Below are positions 33,771 through 45,076 of a stretch of 64,000 nucleotides of DNA, one piece after another. Numbering within the stretch: position 1 is the first letter of the stretch; the number at the start of each line of letters is the position of its first letter. The position numbers and the translations under genes are program-made. Origin of the DNA: Gautieria morchelliformis (taxonomy: Eukaryota > Basidiomycota > Agaricomycetes > Gomphales > Gomphaceae); contig WHVA01000068.1 in assembly GCA_015179125.1 (NCBI GenBank), positions 186,001-250,000 of the forward strand. Reading direction: 5' to 3'. The notes beneath the pieces were generated by a model. The model was not told the DNA's origin. It made no database searches and saw nothing but the letters and a program-made list of their open reading frames with translations.

Positions 33771-34650
33771 GGGTATCGAGTGGAGAATGCAAAGGCCGGT
33801 CAGCACCCCAACGCCCCAAATAATCAAAAAGGGGACAAAGATGTACCCACCCAAATCTTCCAAGATCGACCTCCCTCATCCACGTCACTCCCGAGGCATC
33901 ACGCTAAAGTTGTCAAGGACGTCTGTCAGAGTCAGAGAATAGTTTAGCGTCGATGGCGGATTCCGCGTGTCTCAGCACCGGTGTGTTGATCCGCCCAAGG
34001 CAGCAGATGTATGCGCTTGCAATGGGGTTGAGGAAGGAAGGCTATTAAAGCGGAGAATCAAAAGACTTGCGGAAAAAAAGCAGTGACGCGTACACAAGCA
34101 GCCGTCTGCAGTCGACAGAAGCGGCGATTTCGAAGACGGCGTTTGTGGACCCGGAGATTGATCATGATTAGGTAGAAAAGATAATTCATTGGTCATTGGT
34201 ACTGTACTGTTTGACTTTGCATTTTGTCCTGTACTTAAATTTCAGTACTTGTATAGTACTGATTTTTAGTGCTCTGTGAAATTATTTTTTGGGGACTAAA
34301 TTTCAGTACAAGTCGGTACTGTAATTTAGCTGTAGTGCAAGCGGAACTGAAATATAGCGCTTATTCTTCCTACAGTGCAGGCCAAAGCCGTTGGCACAGC
34401 CGGCTCCATGGCCCGGCTCAGGTTTTGCCAGGCCAAAGCCGAGCCAGGAAGCCGTGGCCTGGCGAGCCTAAATACAAGATCTTCGGTCACAAAAAAGGAT
34501 ATGTATGCTCTGATACTGGCAGCGAATATTTTTTTTTTCGATGATAGCGTAGTTACAGTCTCCATATCTCTTACTCTTTACCCCACTTGCTATGCCCCGC
34601 CCTCGCATTGCTGATTCTGATTGCGAAATTGAGGCAGTTAACGGCGCCGA

Positions 34651-35149
34651 CAGTCACAAGCACTGGACGTATGGTGAAACCCAGTGCGGCGTTGGGTGAT
34701 CCCCTAACGATCAAAAATGTCCCGCTCATGCTGTTTCTCCTCCCCGCGCGCGACACCTTGAGCTTCTTCCTAATCGCTGCGCGCTCCCTCTCGCGCTCCT
34801 CGCCAGTCTTCTCGTTCTCGCCTTTGCCGCGCTCCCCGTCCTCCTCGTCCGCGCTGGACGCGTCGATGTCCATGCCCGCGCCTGCAGCGCCCAGCTAGCC
34901 GCGCGTCGCCGCGCTCCACAGTGCTAATCCGCACACGCTTCATCTGCCTGCCGTCCGCGTCCCCGCGCGCGGCCTCTGCGACCCGAGCAGCTCGTGGCTC
35001 GTCCCCGGCGCCCCGCCGCGTTCCGTGCGTCGCGGATGCGCACTGTCCGGACCGTGGGGTTGTGCTCTGCGCGATGGGCCCGGGCACGCGTCGCAGTCAC
35101 AAGCACCGGACGTGTGGTGAAACCCAGTGCGGCGTTGCGTGATCCCCTA
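34651..35149. repeat. pair of 56-bp direct repeats inside the hAT element
   Basis: 34651-34706 and 35094-35149 (CAGTCACAAGCACYGGACGT ... GATCCCCTA) differ at only a few bases. The first lies in a short ATG frame starting MPRPRIADSDCEIEAVNG (34592) that could be a relic first exon of a transposase. Confidence 0.6.
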
Positions 35150-35681
35150 AATGTGACCCGACAAGCACCAAGAAGACAGGTGCAGGAGACAAAACAGCCC
35201 CGATGATATCATCGACAACGAGGAAGAGCTTTAATACCTTTTGGTACACTACATACAATATAAGAATGATATCTTGTCTACAAGGCTATTCCCCCACCAA
35301 CAGGCCACGGCCCAAGCCAAGGCCAAGCCGGAGCCGAGCCAGGCCAAGTGCTAATGGCCTGGCTCAGGTTTTTAGCAAGCCAAAGCCGGGGCGAGCCAGG
35401 CCAAAGCCACGGCTTTCAGGCCAAGCCAGGCCGTGCCCATCATTGACAGCAGCTGCTGCATCCTAATGGTATCTTAGAAGATGTTGTGTCTGAATCTATC
35501 ATTGTAAATGTGAGTATGGCGCACAAACGGTGACATGCTTCCAGTGTATTGACTTTTCTCTCTTATAACGCAAGAGACACATCATAGCATCAATAAATTC
35601 GTCTGGCGTCGATGCCCAGCGCCTGATTGAAAAATAGCTCATACAACATGCAACAATCAACAGTCCTATGCACTTTCTGCT

Positions 35682-38192
35682 TCATGCCACAGGTGTTACA
35701 GTAAGGGGGAGCTCCGTACGCCCCGAATTCGAGCCTTTGACCCTGCATATACGTATCAGTCACAAACTGAACAATAAACATCCCTTGGCAGGGAGATCAG
35801 ACTCACATTGGGCCCATGGTGGCCGTGGCCGCTCTCAGGATCTCAATATTTCCATGCGGGGGCGAAAATTCAAAGTTCTCAATAAGCTCTGCGAGCATCA
35901 CTTGCATCTCCAGCATCCTGGTTGTGCAACCGTGAGGCAAACAGAAAACATAACGCTGGAAAACAACACGACATACGCATACCGCCATCTAAAACAATCA
36001 ACACAAATACTCAGCTATTCCAGATTCTGTATTCCACCGACTGCAATTGCAAGGCTCACCCGATGCAGGTGCGTCCACCACTGCTGAAAGTGGCCCTAGA
36101 AGAAAGAATTAATTCGTCGCGTAGAAGAAACCTCATTGTCGCTTAGCCGGTACATGTTGGCATAGACCCCCACGGGAGTCTTCTCGTTCTCGGCGATATG
36201 TGTCTCAAGGAATCGTTGTGGCCTCCATATGTCTGCGTCCTCTCCCCACGCCGACTTCAGTCTGTAGACGGAATGACCAAAATATTGCAGAATCGAGGAA
36301 AGCTGGAGATGGTACTTGCCTGTTGAACGCCGCAACTGATAGGAGGATGGTCTGTCCCTTGCTGATAGGAATGCCAGTGATAAACTGACCGGTCTTCGTT
36401 CGCAGTGGTGTAGATAGCGGTATGACAGCATCACAGCCAGCTATGCGCTGCATTTGTGGTAGAATAGGGTGAAATCTAAGGGTCTCCTGAGAGGAAACAA
36501 ACGGAGAAAGTCAGAGTCAGTGGTGAAGTTCCGCAGTCGCGCACAACAGAACGAACCTTCAAGACCGCCCCCAAGAGTCTCATCGAATCCAAAGCCGCGG
36601 CAGTCAGCTCTTCCTCTCCGCGCTGTACAGCCTGTAGACGTGTCGCTTTAATTTCTTGTCTGAGCTCGTCTTGGACCTTGGGGTGAATGGATAGGCAGTA
36701 CAATGCCCACGAGATTGTAGTCGCACTTGTTTCATGGCCTGCTACCATCAAGGTCCTTCATATTTTTCAGAATCCTGCACACCACGAGACGGAGAAATTT
36801 TGTCACTCACGTGAGCTGGGCCAGAAGTTCACCATTCGACAGTTTATTGTAGGTAGTCGCTGAAAGGTTTGCCCTGACTACCCCAACAGGTGCAAATGAG
36901 CGGTCGGGTGAAACATTCTGGGGAAAACACTCACCAATCCGGCTGAGAATGTCTTGACAGCTGTCCTTGCTGTTGATCTCTGAGTGGAGATGTCTATCCA
37001 CCAGTGACTTGCCGACACGTCGTGCTATTCGCGTGTAATTCTGCACCTGGGAGATGGTCTTATTTGGAAAAATTTTCAGGAGGACAGAGAGCACCCATTT
37101 GGGGAGAATGCCGCAAATGGCCTCAAACGCGAGTGTGAAGTCAGAACGCTGCAGAAATGTGTCGGCACTTTGATCTCCCCGTGAATACGCGTAGACGTAT
37201 ATTTAACAATTACAGAGCTTACAAAAGGTTGTCATAAGCCTGATACAATTCGTTTTTGGTAGAGTCCCCTAACGCCCCGAATGGATAGTCAAATGCAGCT
37301 AATGTTTTAGGCAACGGGTTAGAACAAATGTCTATAGAGGTGAATGGGCGCTCACTGGCACCAAGTATATCCATAGCGGTGCGATACATCCATGGTAGAA
37401 CGTCAAACTCAGCAGACGGATTTCCACCCTCCGTGACTAAATCCTTCCAGGCTGACACGGTCTATGGACGCATACTCTAGTCAGGCATAATAAGGTGATA
37501 ATGGCGCAGATCAACCTGCTGAACTGTCTGTCTGAACAAGGGCAGGTGTTCTTTGATTGCAGCAGAAGAGAAGGCGGAATCCATGATTTTTCTGTGCCGG
37601 GAGTGCTGAGCCCCTGTCAAGGAAAACAACAGTACATCCATATGAATATTCTAATAAATAGTATGAAACAACAAACCCTCAGCCCATACAAGACCTTGTC
37701 CCATAAAAAGCTCCAGGAGGAACCTAAACTCAGGAGCTTTGGGAAAATTGTAACACGATGTATTAAGAATATAGTGAAAGGCCTTTCAAGTGTGCGAACT
37801 AAGTAAATCCGAGGACAAGGCCAAATTGCTAACCTTGGGGTCCGTAGTAAACAATACATCGCGCTACATCTGAGAGTAAGGCTCCTCGTTCAAACCGATT
37901 GCTACAGACTTACTCCAAAGGTACCTTTTATTCGCACAGCATTCCCAAAGGCGTTCGTCCACGAGAAATCTGCGTCTCCCACATTTACGGGACGGAATAA
38001 TGCTGGAAGATTCCCTTACAAAACTCTTGTGAGAGGCGAAATTCTCTCTTGTAGAACAGCTGCAGGCTCACCGACCAGCCACGAGCCTGGTGGCGGACCG
38101 AAAAGATTTGAAATGGGTCGAAGGCGGTGTCGACGGAAAGCTATAAAGAGCACTGGGACCAGAAAAATTGCACACAGGGAAAGATGTAGCAT
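35682..38192 (-). CDS. cytochrome P450 monooxygenase, complete, about twelve introns
   Basis: A second ER-anchored P450, unlike the first in sequence, close to P450s abundant in wood-decay Agaricomycetes; CYP family not assigned. The start is the ATG at 38192 (MLHLSLCAIFLVPVLF, the membrane anchor). Splice reading gives GPPPGSWLVGNLPALFRPVN, TNAFGNAVRIKGTFG, YILNTSCYNFPKAPEF, I-helix MVAGHETSATTISW, the K-helix ExxR in ETLRFHP, a WRPQRFLE segment, haem loop FSSGGRTCIGW with the Cys ligand, and the usual TELPLTVTPVA end (stop at 35682). All phases join without stops. It is transcribed away from the terpene synthase 1.9 kb distant, and its product probably oxidises that enzyme's terpene (inference from position). 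Confidence 0.9.
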
Positions 38193-38406
38193 GAGGTAAT
38201 ATGAGGCCCTGGGGACGGTCACGTGAACAGTTGAGCGGTGGCTCGAGACGCTGGATGTGGTTCACGTCGGATAGGACGCTCTAGCTGCAAAATATGACAG
38301 TGGGTGAGCTATGGACACCTATGTATAGCTGGGCAGAAATTCTGCGTAGTATCACGCCGGCGCCCGCAAGTAGCCCAACCCCATAAGTATTGATAAAGCC
38401 GGGATA

Positions 38407-38460
38407 GTGCCTGACCAGGGGCAGCGATCTGAGCTCGATTCGGTTCAATTAAACACGACT
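38407..38460. repeat. short repeat shared with 11597-11640, inverted
   Basis: GTGCCTGACCAGGG...CGGTTCAATTAAACACGA is the reverse complement of the segment 150-200 bp before the first P450 start (11597-11640). Here it lies 215-270 bp upstream of the second P450 start. Relative to its gene it has the same orientation in both cases. Confidence 0.6.
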
Positions 38461-38516
38461 GAATTGGAGCGGACGGTCCCCGCTATGGCAGTAACAGTGA
38501 TGTTCGGGCTCGGCGA

Positions 38517-38795
38517 CTACCAATGGCATCCCGACCTATTTGGCCTACACTGGTAACGCAAGATGGCTCGCTCCGGCGGCGGCTCCCCATCAGCGGAGCG
38601 GTGTGGAACGTGAGTCGATGGCGGCTACGCGCGCGCGAGCGGCGGAATATCAGCGGGGGACAGTGAACGCGCACCTCACAGCGAGCGAGTGGTGTCGAGG
38701 GTCTTCACGGCGTTGGGTGTGGGTCGTGTTGAACCACGGTGCCACGCGTGACAACGCGCACAGCGTGGGTGAGAGTGGGCGCGAGTGCTTCAAAT
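38517..38795. repeat. GC-rich dispersed repeat upstream of P450 gene, copy 2
   Basis: Matches 11146-11430 from ACTACCAAT..GCATCCCGACCT through AACGCAAGATGGCTCGCTC and ATCAGCGGGGGACAGTGAACG to GGGCGCGAGTGCTT. It lies in the divergent interval between the P450 and the terpene synthase. Confidence 0.6.
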
Positions 38796-38799
38796 GGCC

Positions 38800-40083
38800 A
38801 CGGCCGCTGATGTACGTCCGGTGAAGCATGTATTACTGAGGCATTGGAAATTCTGGGTAGTCTAGTAGCCATGGCCCCGGGTTGCATTGGCGCCCGGGCC
38901 AATCAGTGGGGACATGAGTAATGGGGATATTACTGACCCTGCGTCTAGCGCCGGCCGCCACGAACCAAGCGCATCGTGCCTAGCCTGTCGAACAATGTTG
39001 CTGCGTTAACTTCGTGGGAGATTTCGCTTTAGTAAATCAGATGCAGTCTCGCTGACCAACAGGGCTCCTACATCACACAACGTGCTTGGTCACCTCTGGG
39101 TCCGGCCGCCGCCTGGAATGCCCTACGAAGTAAATGGTGCGACATCTCAGCTTTATTGTTACAGAGTGAAGATAAGAAATCAGCAAAAGGTGTCTGTATT
39201 AGTGGGTCTGTCTACGAAGAACACAGCTCGACAGGCTGGCACGGCTTCCGGCCTCACCTCATTTCCGTTGATGCCGCGGTCAGAGAATAATGATTGTCTA
39301 CGAAGCTAACGCAGCAGCACAGCATGAGTTCCTGCCTCACCTAATGTCCGTTGATGGCGTCAGGGACAGTGACTGTCAGAACCCGAGGGATGTGTCACTA
39401 TAGTGTCATGGTCCTACCATGGGATCTAGGTATGCCTTCTCAGAAACTAACAGTGACCTGACACGATGCTCATAAGCGCCCTGTTGCGGGTTTCAGGGGG
39501 TTCGTCACCGAAACAGTGCTCGAAGAAAAAAAAAACGAAAGGGGACAGCAAAACAGGAGAACCGAAAATTCTCTTTCCCAAGACCGTTTGATTGATTTCT
39601 GAATTAGCGCAGGCAATGCTTATTGTCAACGGCTGAATTAGTGTGCATGCAGGTTGATGTCTCCAAGCAGTAGCAATTCATAATTACACTCCCAAAGTTG
39701 GCGGAGAAACATGAAGGTAAATGATGTAGGTAAAAAAACCAACTGTATAACTTATCATTGCCAAAACAGGCATATCAAAGTAGACTTTTGATGGGGATTT
39801 GAGGATGATTTATGGAGGATTTGATACTCAGTGATTCCAAACAGGGCGCCGCGTTACAGCAAGTGGGTGCCGTCCACTTGGGCTCCTACTTAAGGATGTT
39901 CAAAAAGCTGAATCCGTGGAACTTCCTTGGTCTTAACTAATCCATTCAAACTACTCCCCAATGCCCGGGTTTTCTCGCTTAACTCGTGATGAGCCAGAGG
40001 ATTCCCCACATGACAAGTTGTGATGTTGTTCGCCGTGTTTTTCTCATCCATCTGACAATAGAGCCCCTTTCCCCAGTGGTGCG
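38800..40083. promoter_or_regulatory. divergent interval upstream of the terpene synthase
   Basis: No gene is recognised in 1.3 kb. It includes a diverged Harbinger end-like segment at about 39776-39835 (TTTTGATGGGGATTTGAGGA). No conserved regulator site can be claimed. Confidence 0.3.
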
Positions 40084-41114
40084 ATGGTCACTGAGATGAC
40101 TCGCAATGCGATTCGCTCGTTCCTCAGGCGGTGTGACATCCCTTTGCCTGCCGTTGACTATGATTACGACTTCGACGCTGCCTGCAGAGCAGAAGCTGTT
40201 CGTCGCGGTTATCCAATGGAGGGCCCTAATTCCCTCGCGCCTTTCATTCCAGGCGGAGTCGCGATGGTCATCACCGCATACGCGCACCTCACAGACGAAT
40301 CCATACGGCTTTTCATCTCATTGTACACTGCCTTCTTGATCTATACCGACGATGTGTTTCAGTATCAGGTCGACGCCGTGCGAGAGTTTAACGAACGATT
40401 CGTCGCACAAAAGCCGCAGCAAGACCCTGTTCTCCACAGTTTCGCGAATTTGCTTCCAGAATTTTCCCGACACTTCAGCGCCGTAGCATCGAATATTATG
40501 ATCACGTCCACATTGAACTTGATTACTGCACTCTTATTGGAGCATGACACGCGGGGTATGGCGGTAATTGGAATTCATTCATCCCGGAATTCCACTCGTT
40601 GTATGGCACTAAATTCCTCCTGTTAGGTCCGACAAGCTGCAGGCAGTTATCCCACATTTTGTCGAGCCATGTCCGGAGCTGCAGATGCATATGCACTCTT
40701 CGCATTCCCGCCCGAGCTTGCTCTGCCAACATACATCCAGGCATTTCCTGATGTGCGAATCTACATTGACGATGGAAAGTGTGTCCTCCCTCCGAACAAC
40801 TAGTCCCATTCACAAAGTATAACTGCGAACTCTTTTCCAGCGATGTCTTCTCCTTTTACAAAGAAGAGCTTTCGGGAGAGTGTGGAAATCGCATATGCCT
40901 GCGTGCCGATATCCAGGGCACATCGAAGCACGAGGTGCTCCAGCAGCTGGTGGACAGTGCTGTCGATGCTCACCACCGGGTGATCCAGATCCTCAAGCCC
41001 CACCGCGTGGCTCTTGATGCATATCGGAGTTTTGCGAATGGATATGTTGGGTTCCACGCTGTTTTACCACGCTATAAGTGGAAGGATTTGGAGTTACAGC
41101 GGGATTTGATCTAA
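40084..41114 (+). CDS. trichodiene synthase-family (TRI5-like) sesquiterpene cyclase
   Basis: A class I terpene cyclase expected to turn farnesyl diphosphate into a sesquiterpene; the product is unknown. Three exons (40084-40563, 40627-40778, 40841-41114) sum to 906 nt, or 301 residues, slightly short of the ~370 usual for ascomycete trichodiene synthases but common for basidiomycete members. The family layout is clear: LFISLYTAFLIYTDDVFQ supplies the aspartate-rich metal site, ALLLEHDTRGM follows, and IDDGNDVFSFYKEELSGE is the NDxxSxxKE second metal site, created by correct splicing of the second intron. Then come DAHHRVIQIL and the C-terminus YVGFHAVLPRYKW. No defects are seen. It lies beside a divergent P450 and near an O-methyltransferase, the layout of a biosynthetic cluster. 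Confidence 0.92.
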
Positions 41115-41931
41115 TTTATGGGACTAGAACGACCACATCAGTACCGACTTGTACTATAGAGTAATGTAACGACCCGGCCTTATTCCGAAGCCGGCCAGGA
41201 CTAGTGAATCTGCCAGTGACACCTACTCTAGGGTGGGTGCCCGTGCTTCGCGCCGGGATAGGTCAAACACATGAAGGTAAATAAAAAGTATCAAGTAAAC
41301 CCATCAAGTAAAACGTATCAATTAAAACTCATCAAGTAAAACACATCAGGATAAGTAAGGCGTATCTGCTAGTGAATTTGCAGCCTCGGCTTCATCTGAG
41401 AAAAAAATAGGGTGTTACTTAGCTTTATGTAGTGTATGTAGGACATATGGTGTTGTAGCAACCCCTCTGTCATGTAGCCCTCTGTAGTTGACCTACTGTC
41501 TACGTAGCACAGCATAGTGCATTTTAACACTCCACCAAGGATGCGTAGGATATGTAGCCTGCTGAGACCAGCCAGTATAGTTGTGTAGAACAGCATCGTA
41601 GTGCACCGTAGCACTCCCCCATGGCTGCATAGGAGTCTGTAACCATGGCAATACCAGCCTATATAGTTGCATAGAACGGTGTCAGAGGCTTTTCAGACAG
41701 GTGTACTAGTAACATGCAGATAAAGTAAAATATGTTCATTAGGATTTGGGAAATGGAACAATTACATAGTTGACTTGTGTTACATGCTCCATATGAGCAC
41801 ATAGGATGCGCCTAGTGTCAATTAACTATCCAACTCCCCACCATCGAGTGAATTTTGTTGTGAACTGGTATTTTACTTTATCTCTGCTATGTCAGTGTCG
41901 TCTATGTTGTGGACCGGCACTTTCCCAGGTA
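41115..41931. other. spacer with short tandem repeats
   Basis: A CATCAAGTAAAAC-type repeat (about 17-18 bp, four to five copies) at about 41285-41350 and GTAG-rich degenerate repeats at about 41430-41680. No gene is recognised. Confidence 0.35.
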
Positions 41932-42420
41932 GTGATGTGCATGGCCCGCCCAGGCCACGGCTTGAGCCAGGCCAGGCCCAAGCTGTTGGTGCACTGGGCT
42001 TTGTGGCCTGGCTTGGGTTTTGACGAGCCTGAGCTGAGCCAGAAGCCATGGCCTCATAGGTGCCTGAACCCCAGGATCTTCAATGGCCAAAAAGGAGACT
42101 TCTACTCAGTTATGGGCATTAAATTATATTTTCTTACTACTCATAGTGTAGTTACAGTGGCCCTACATTTTTATGTTTATTGTTAGATAATTCAGAATAG
42201 ATATTATTCTGAACTCAAGGAGTAATGGTGCATGTTGTGCACCCCTTGTGTAGTGTTCTCCGGGCTTGGGCTCAGGCCCGGGCTGAGCCTGAGCCCAGCC
42301 CTAAAAAGCCCAAGCCCGGCCCGGCCCAGGCCTCCAAAAGCCCTAGGAGGAGGGCCGGGCTTCGTTTTCAGAAGCCCTGAGCCCAGCCCTTAAGCCCGGG
42401 CTTTTGGGCACCATTGTGGA
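41932..42420. mobile_element. hAT-like repeat relics
   Basis: At 41932 TAGTGATGTGCATGGCCCGCCCAGGCC is close to the left end of the hAT element at 30827. A second GC-rich palindromic relic spans about 42244-42414 (TAGTGTTCTCCGGGC ... TTTTGGGCACCA). Clean duplications cannot be read, so both are treated as decayed copies. Confidence 0.5.
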
Positions 42421-42866
42421 TCGTCATTTGTGAAGTCCAAAAGAGTGAACTGCAGTTACAAAAAGCCTTTTGAATTAGCTGAAAAATTTCTCAACTGTTT
42501 TTTCATCCCTCCACCTATCCTCACACTCTAAATCCCAATGCCTCACGTGGTCATCGACAGCTCCGAATATGAAACCAAAGCGCTCGACCGCATACCGTGA
42601 TCAATGATTGACTCTGGGTGTTGCAAGTAGCATCACAGAGATTCAAATATTGAAGCTTGAACGCCGGTTCACCGATTCCGCGTTTCTGGCGGCCACGCAG
42701 GCATGCTGCTGCAATGTTTGCGTGTCCGACAGGCCTGGGGCTTTAACTTTTCAGGCCACAGGGACGCGCCGGATGCAGAGGAGGTGCGTGCATTGGACGT
42801 TTAGTATAATTATGGCGGCTTGCCTGAGGCTTGGAGCCAGGGTGCGTTCAGTTGCGCCGTCATTGC

Positions 42867-43330
42867 ACCGCAGCCATGAGTGCGTGGGTCCTGCTGTTTC
42901 ACCATGGCACCGGGGACCTGTACATCTGCAGCCTGTGCTTCAGCCCCGACGGGTGCCCCTCGCTACAGCGACAGTGGCGGTGGATAAACAAATGGGGGTG
43001 AGTGGTGCGACGCAACGCGGCGCATCACTGGGCACTGACTTTGCTTCCGGCGCTGACCGCCTTTGCCTTTGGTTTTCTGCATTTTACCTGCGTCTCACGC
43101 ATACCCTGCGCAGGCGCAGGACAAAGCGGGCGCGATCTCCTCGGATGGGCGGCTTGTCGCGGCAGACTCGCTCGACACCATCTTGCGCCTGTGTGACGTG
43201 CAGTCGAGGCAGCTCATTCCACTGTCTCGTGTGGCACAAGGACAGTGTATACAGCGTCGCGTTCACGCCCAAGGGCAACGACGACTTCCCACACCAGCAG
43301 GCCCGGGCTTGGAATTCGATGGGCCCGAGC
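42867..43330 (+). pseudogene. WD40 (Tup1-like co-repressor) gene fragment
   Basis: Frames include GTGDLYICSLCFSPDG, then SSDGRLVAADSLDTILRLCD and WHKDSVYSVAFTPKG. The order and wording strongly recall WD repeats of the fungal Tup1 general repressor (TGDLYIRSVCFSPDG.., ..GHKDSVYSVAFTPDG..). Reading requires changes of frame within 450 bp, several blades are missing, and no start or splice model restores a propeller. It is a non-functional piece of a conserved host gene, cut on the right by GGGCCCGAGCCCGG repeat sequence. Confidence 0.62.
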
Positions 43331-43953
43331 CCGGAAGACACTACCCTTGTGCAGGGTATATATATGCACAGGGTGACAAAGCTTGGTGATGTGTCCGGCA
43401 GCACGTGAGGCTGTTGGTCATGTGACTGGGTTGACAAGAGAACAGGGAAGAGTAAAGGAATGGTGGACCCAAAGTGTTTGCTTTTAGGTCAGTGTAGAGT
43501 AAGCAATAGTAGTAGACTCTCAACAATGAACTAGAGAAAACTATCTAGAAGCTCTATAGGAATCAAACATGCATATAGGTGCTTCAGCCATGAAACAGTG
43601 TTTTTCTGGATGATTTTATTGTACATTTGATAGTAGCCACTTATACTACAAAGTTAGTAACTACTAGGATTTGAAATAGTGGGAAAATGGGTTGAGATAG
43701 TGAGTTTTGATATAGGAAATGCTTCACAGGCTGCATGCAGCTGTGGAGCAGGAATAGACTTGTAGATAGTGATCCTACTGATCATTATCCAAGCAGGGAC
43801 CTGGGAATGATGTACAAAGACCCTGTCCACATGAAACATAGCTTGTAGTCAGTGGGACTATTCAGGGGAATTGAATAGAGAATAAATCTTTATGTGTCTT
43901 GTCCTGCATGCATGCAACACACTTGGCAAGGCAATTGACATCTCTGTACCTCT

Positions 43954-44983
43954 TGTCATGACCTGTCTATTTCCCTTACCTCGCTGTCTCTACGTTCCCC
44001 CTCATCGTTCCTCCTGCATCTTCACCCGAGTTCACCTTACCTTCCAACAACGCCTCCTCTATGTCCTCTCCGTTCGCCCTTCGCCACATTCGCTGAATGA
44101 CCATTCGCTGCTCGCATCATTCGCCAGCAGGCATGCCATCAAACGCGATCGACATCCTCTACCCGGTGTGATGGTCCATCACTGGCCCCATCATCTTCCT
44201 AATACAACCCCTTTAGGTGTTCATATGGCCGGGATGCATTCACGGGACATCCTACCCGTAGGTCGTGTGGGATCAACCCAGCAGGCGAAGAGTCCGTGCA
44301 GGGTGGCGTATATGCAGGTCCCAAGGCGTGTTTTCGTACATAGGTGCCTTCGCCCTCTTTCCTCTCCATCATTTCATGTTCGCACTCCTCTTCCATTCTA
44401 TTGTATGTTTATTTCATCTATTTGTATCATGACTGCGCACCCGTATCCAACCCTGACTCATGACGGCCTCTTTCCTATTCGCTGTTACCATACGAGCATT
44501 CGATATAAGTAGTTTACATTCGCATGTATATTCCCCAGTTCAATTATCATATGTCCATCTTGTGCAAAACTTGACCTCGCTGTGACTATTGTCTTGAGCC
44601 TTCTCCTGTAGATTTCTATCTTCGACCAGAGGAAGACTTAGGCATCACTGGTGAGTTTTCATACTTCATCTTTGTTACCTTAGCCTTTGAACTATTTTCT
44701 ATGCTGTCGGCGAAGGGCTCCGAAGGAGCGCCTTCGCTGGTGAAAGGATTGTTGCTACTTAGACAACCTTTCCGAGACAACTTGCACGTTACATTGGCGA
44801 GTGCCACGGGCTATTTCGCTACGACTGTAGATAGGGCGAGCCCCGATCGGGCAGTCCACTTATCTTCTGAACATTTATTGGTTCACCCTCTTCGTCGAAT
44901 GGCATACTTATTCGCACAAGTTATTTGGGCATTCGCTGTGTTCACTAATACACAATATTAATGCCTAAAATCCAATCTTGACA
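43954..44983 (+). mobile_element. solo LTR, family A, with 5-bp target duplication
   Basis: 1030 bp from TGTCATGACCTG to CCAATCTTGACA, flanked by CCTCT (43949-43953 and 44984-44988). The ends form the short inverted repeat TGTCA/TGACA normal for LTRs. The ~200-codon frame inside has no domain. Parent retrotransposon not present in the window. Confidence 0.88.
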
Positions 44984-45076
44984 CCTCTCTCCTGAGGTAC
45001 CCACTTGGTATGTCCCTCTATGGGACTGTCTTCTGCAATTTCCATTGCATCCAATGTCTTTGTATGGGCTTCTAGG

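Larger units (their letters stand above)
30901..34377. mobile_element. CACTG-ended (CMC-like) element nested in the hAT element, with captured DNA
   Basis: The ends are CACTGCAGAAAG and, reversed, CACTGTAGGAAG, with CAGG on both sides (30897-30900 and 34378-34381), a 4-bp duplication. Subterminal inverted motifs AAAAATCAGTACT / AGTACTGATTTTTAG are repeated several times inside both ends, as in CACTA-type elements where transposase binds. The 3.5-kb interior has no transposase. Instead it holds GC-rich minisatellite (about 31740-32580), a host-gene fragment (about 32600-33070) and a 16-bp tandem array (33621-33770). This is a gene-capturing, non-autonomous element. Confidence 0.7.
30827..35445. 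mobile_element. hAT-like element, interrupted by a nested CACTG-ended element
   Basis: Flanked by the perfect octamer ACAGCAGC (30819-30826 and 35446-35453). The ends are inverted: TAGTGATGGGCATGGCCTGG and, reversed from the right, CAATGATGGGCACGGCCTGG. Eight-bp duplication and end sequence fit hAT. Without the nested insert (30901-34377 plus 4 bp) it is about 1.14 kb, too short for a transposase, so it is non-autonomous. An uninterrupted relative of the target exists at 5090-5285. It separates the methyltransferase from the second P450. Confidence 0.8.

Noticed and set aside
43892-44512. 206-codon frame
   Set aside because: Lies inside the solo LTR, is not kept in the other LTR copies and shows no domain.
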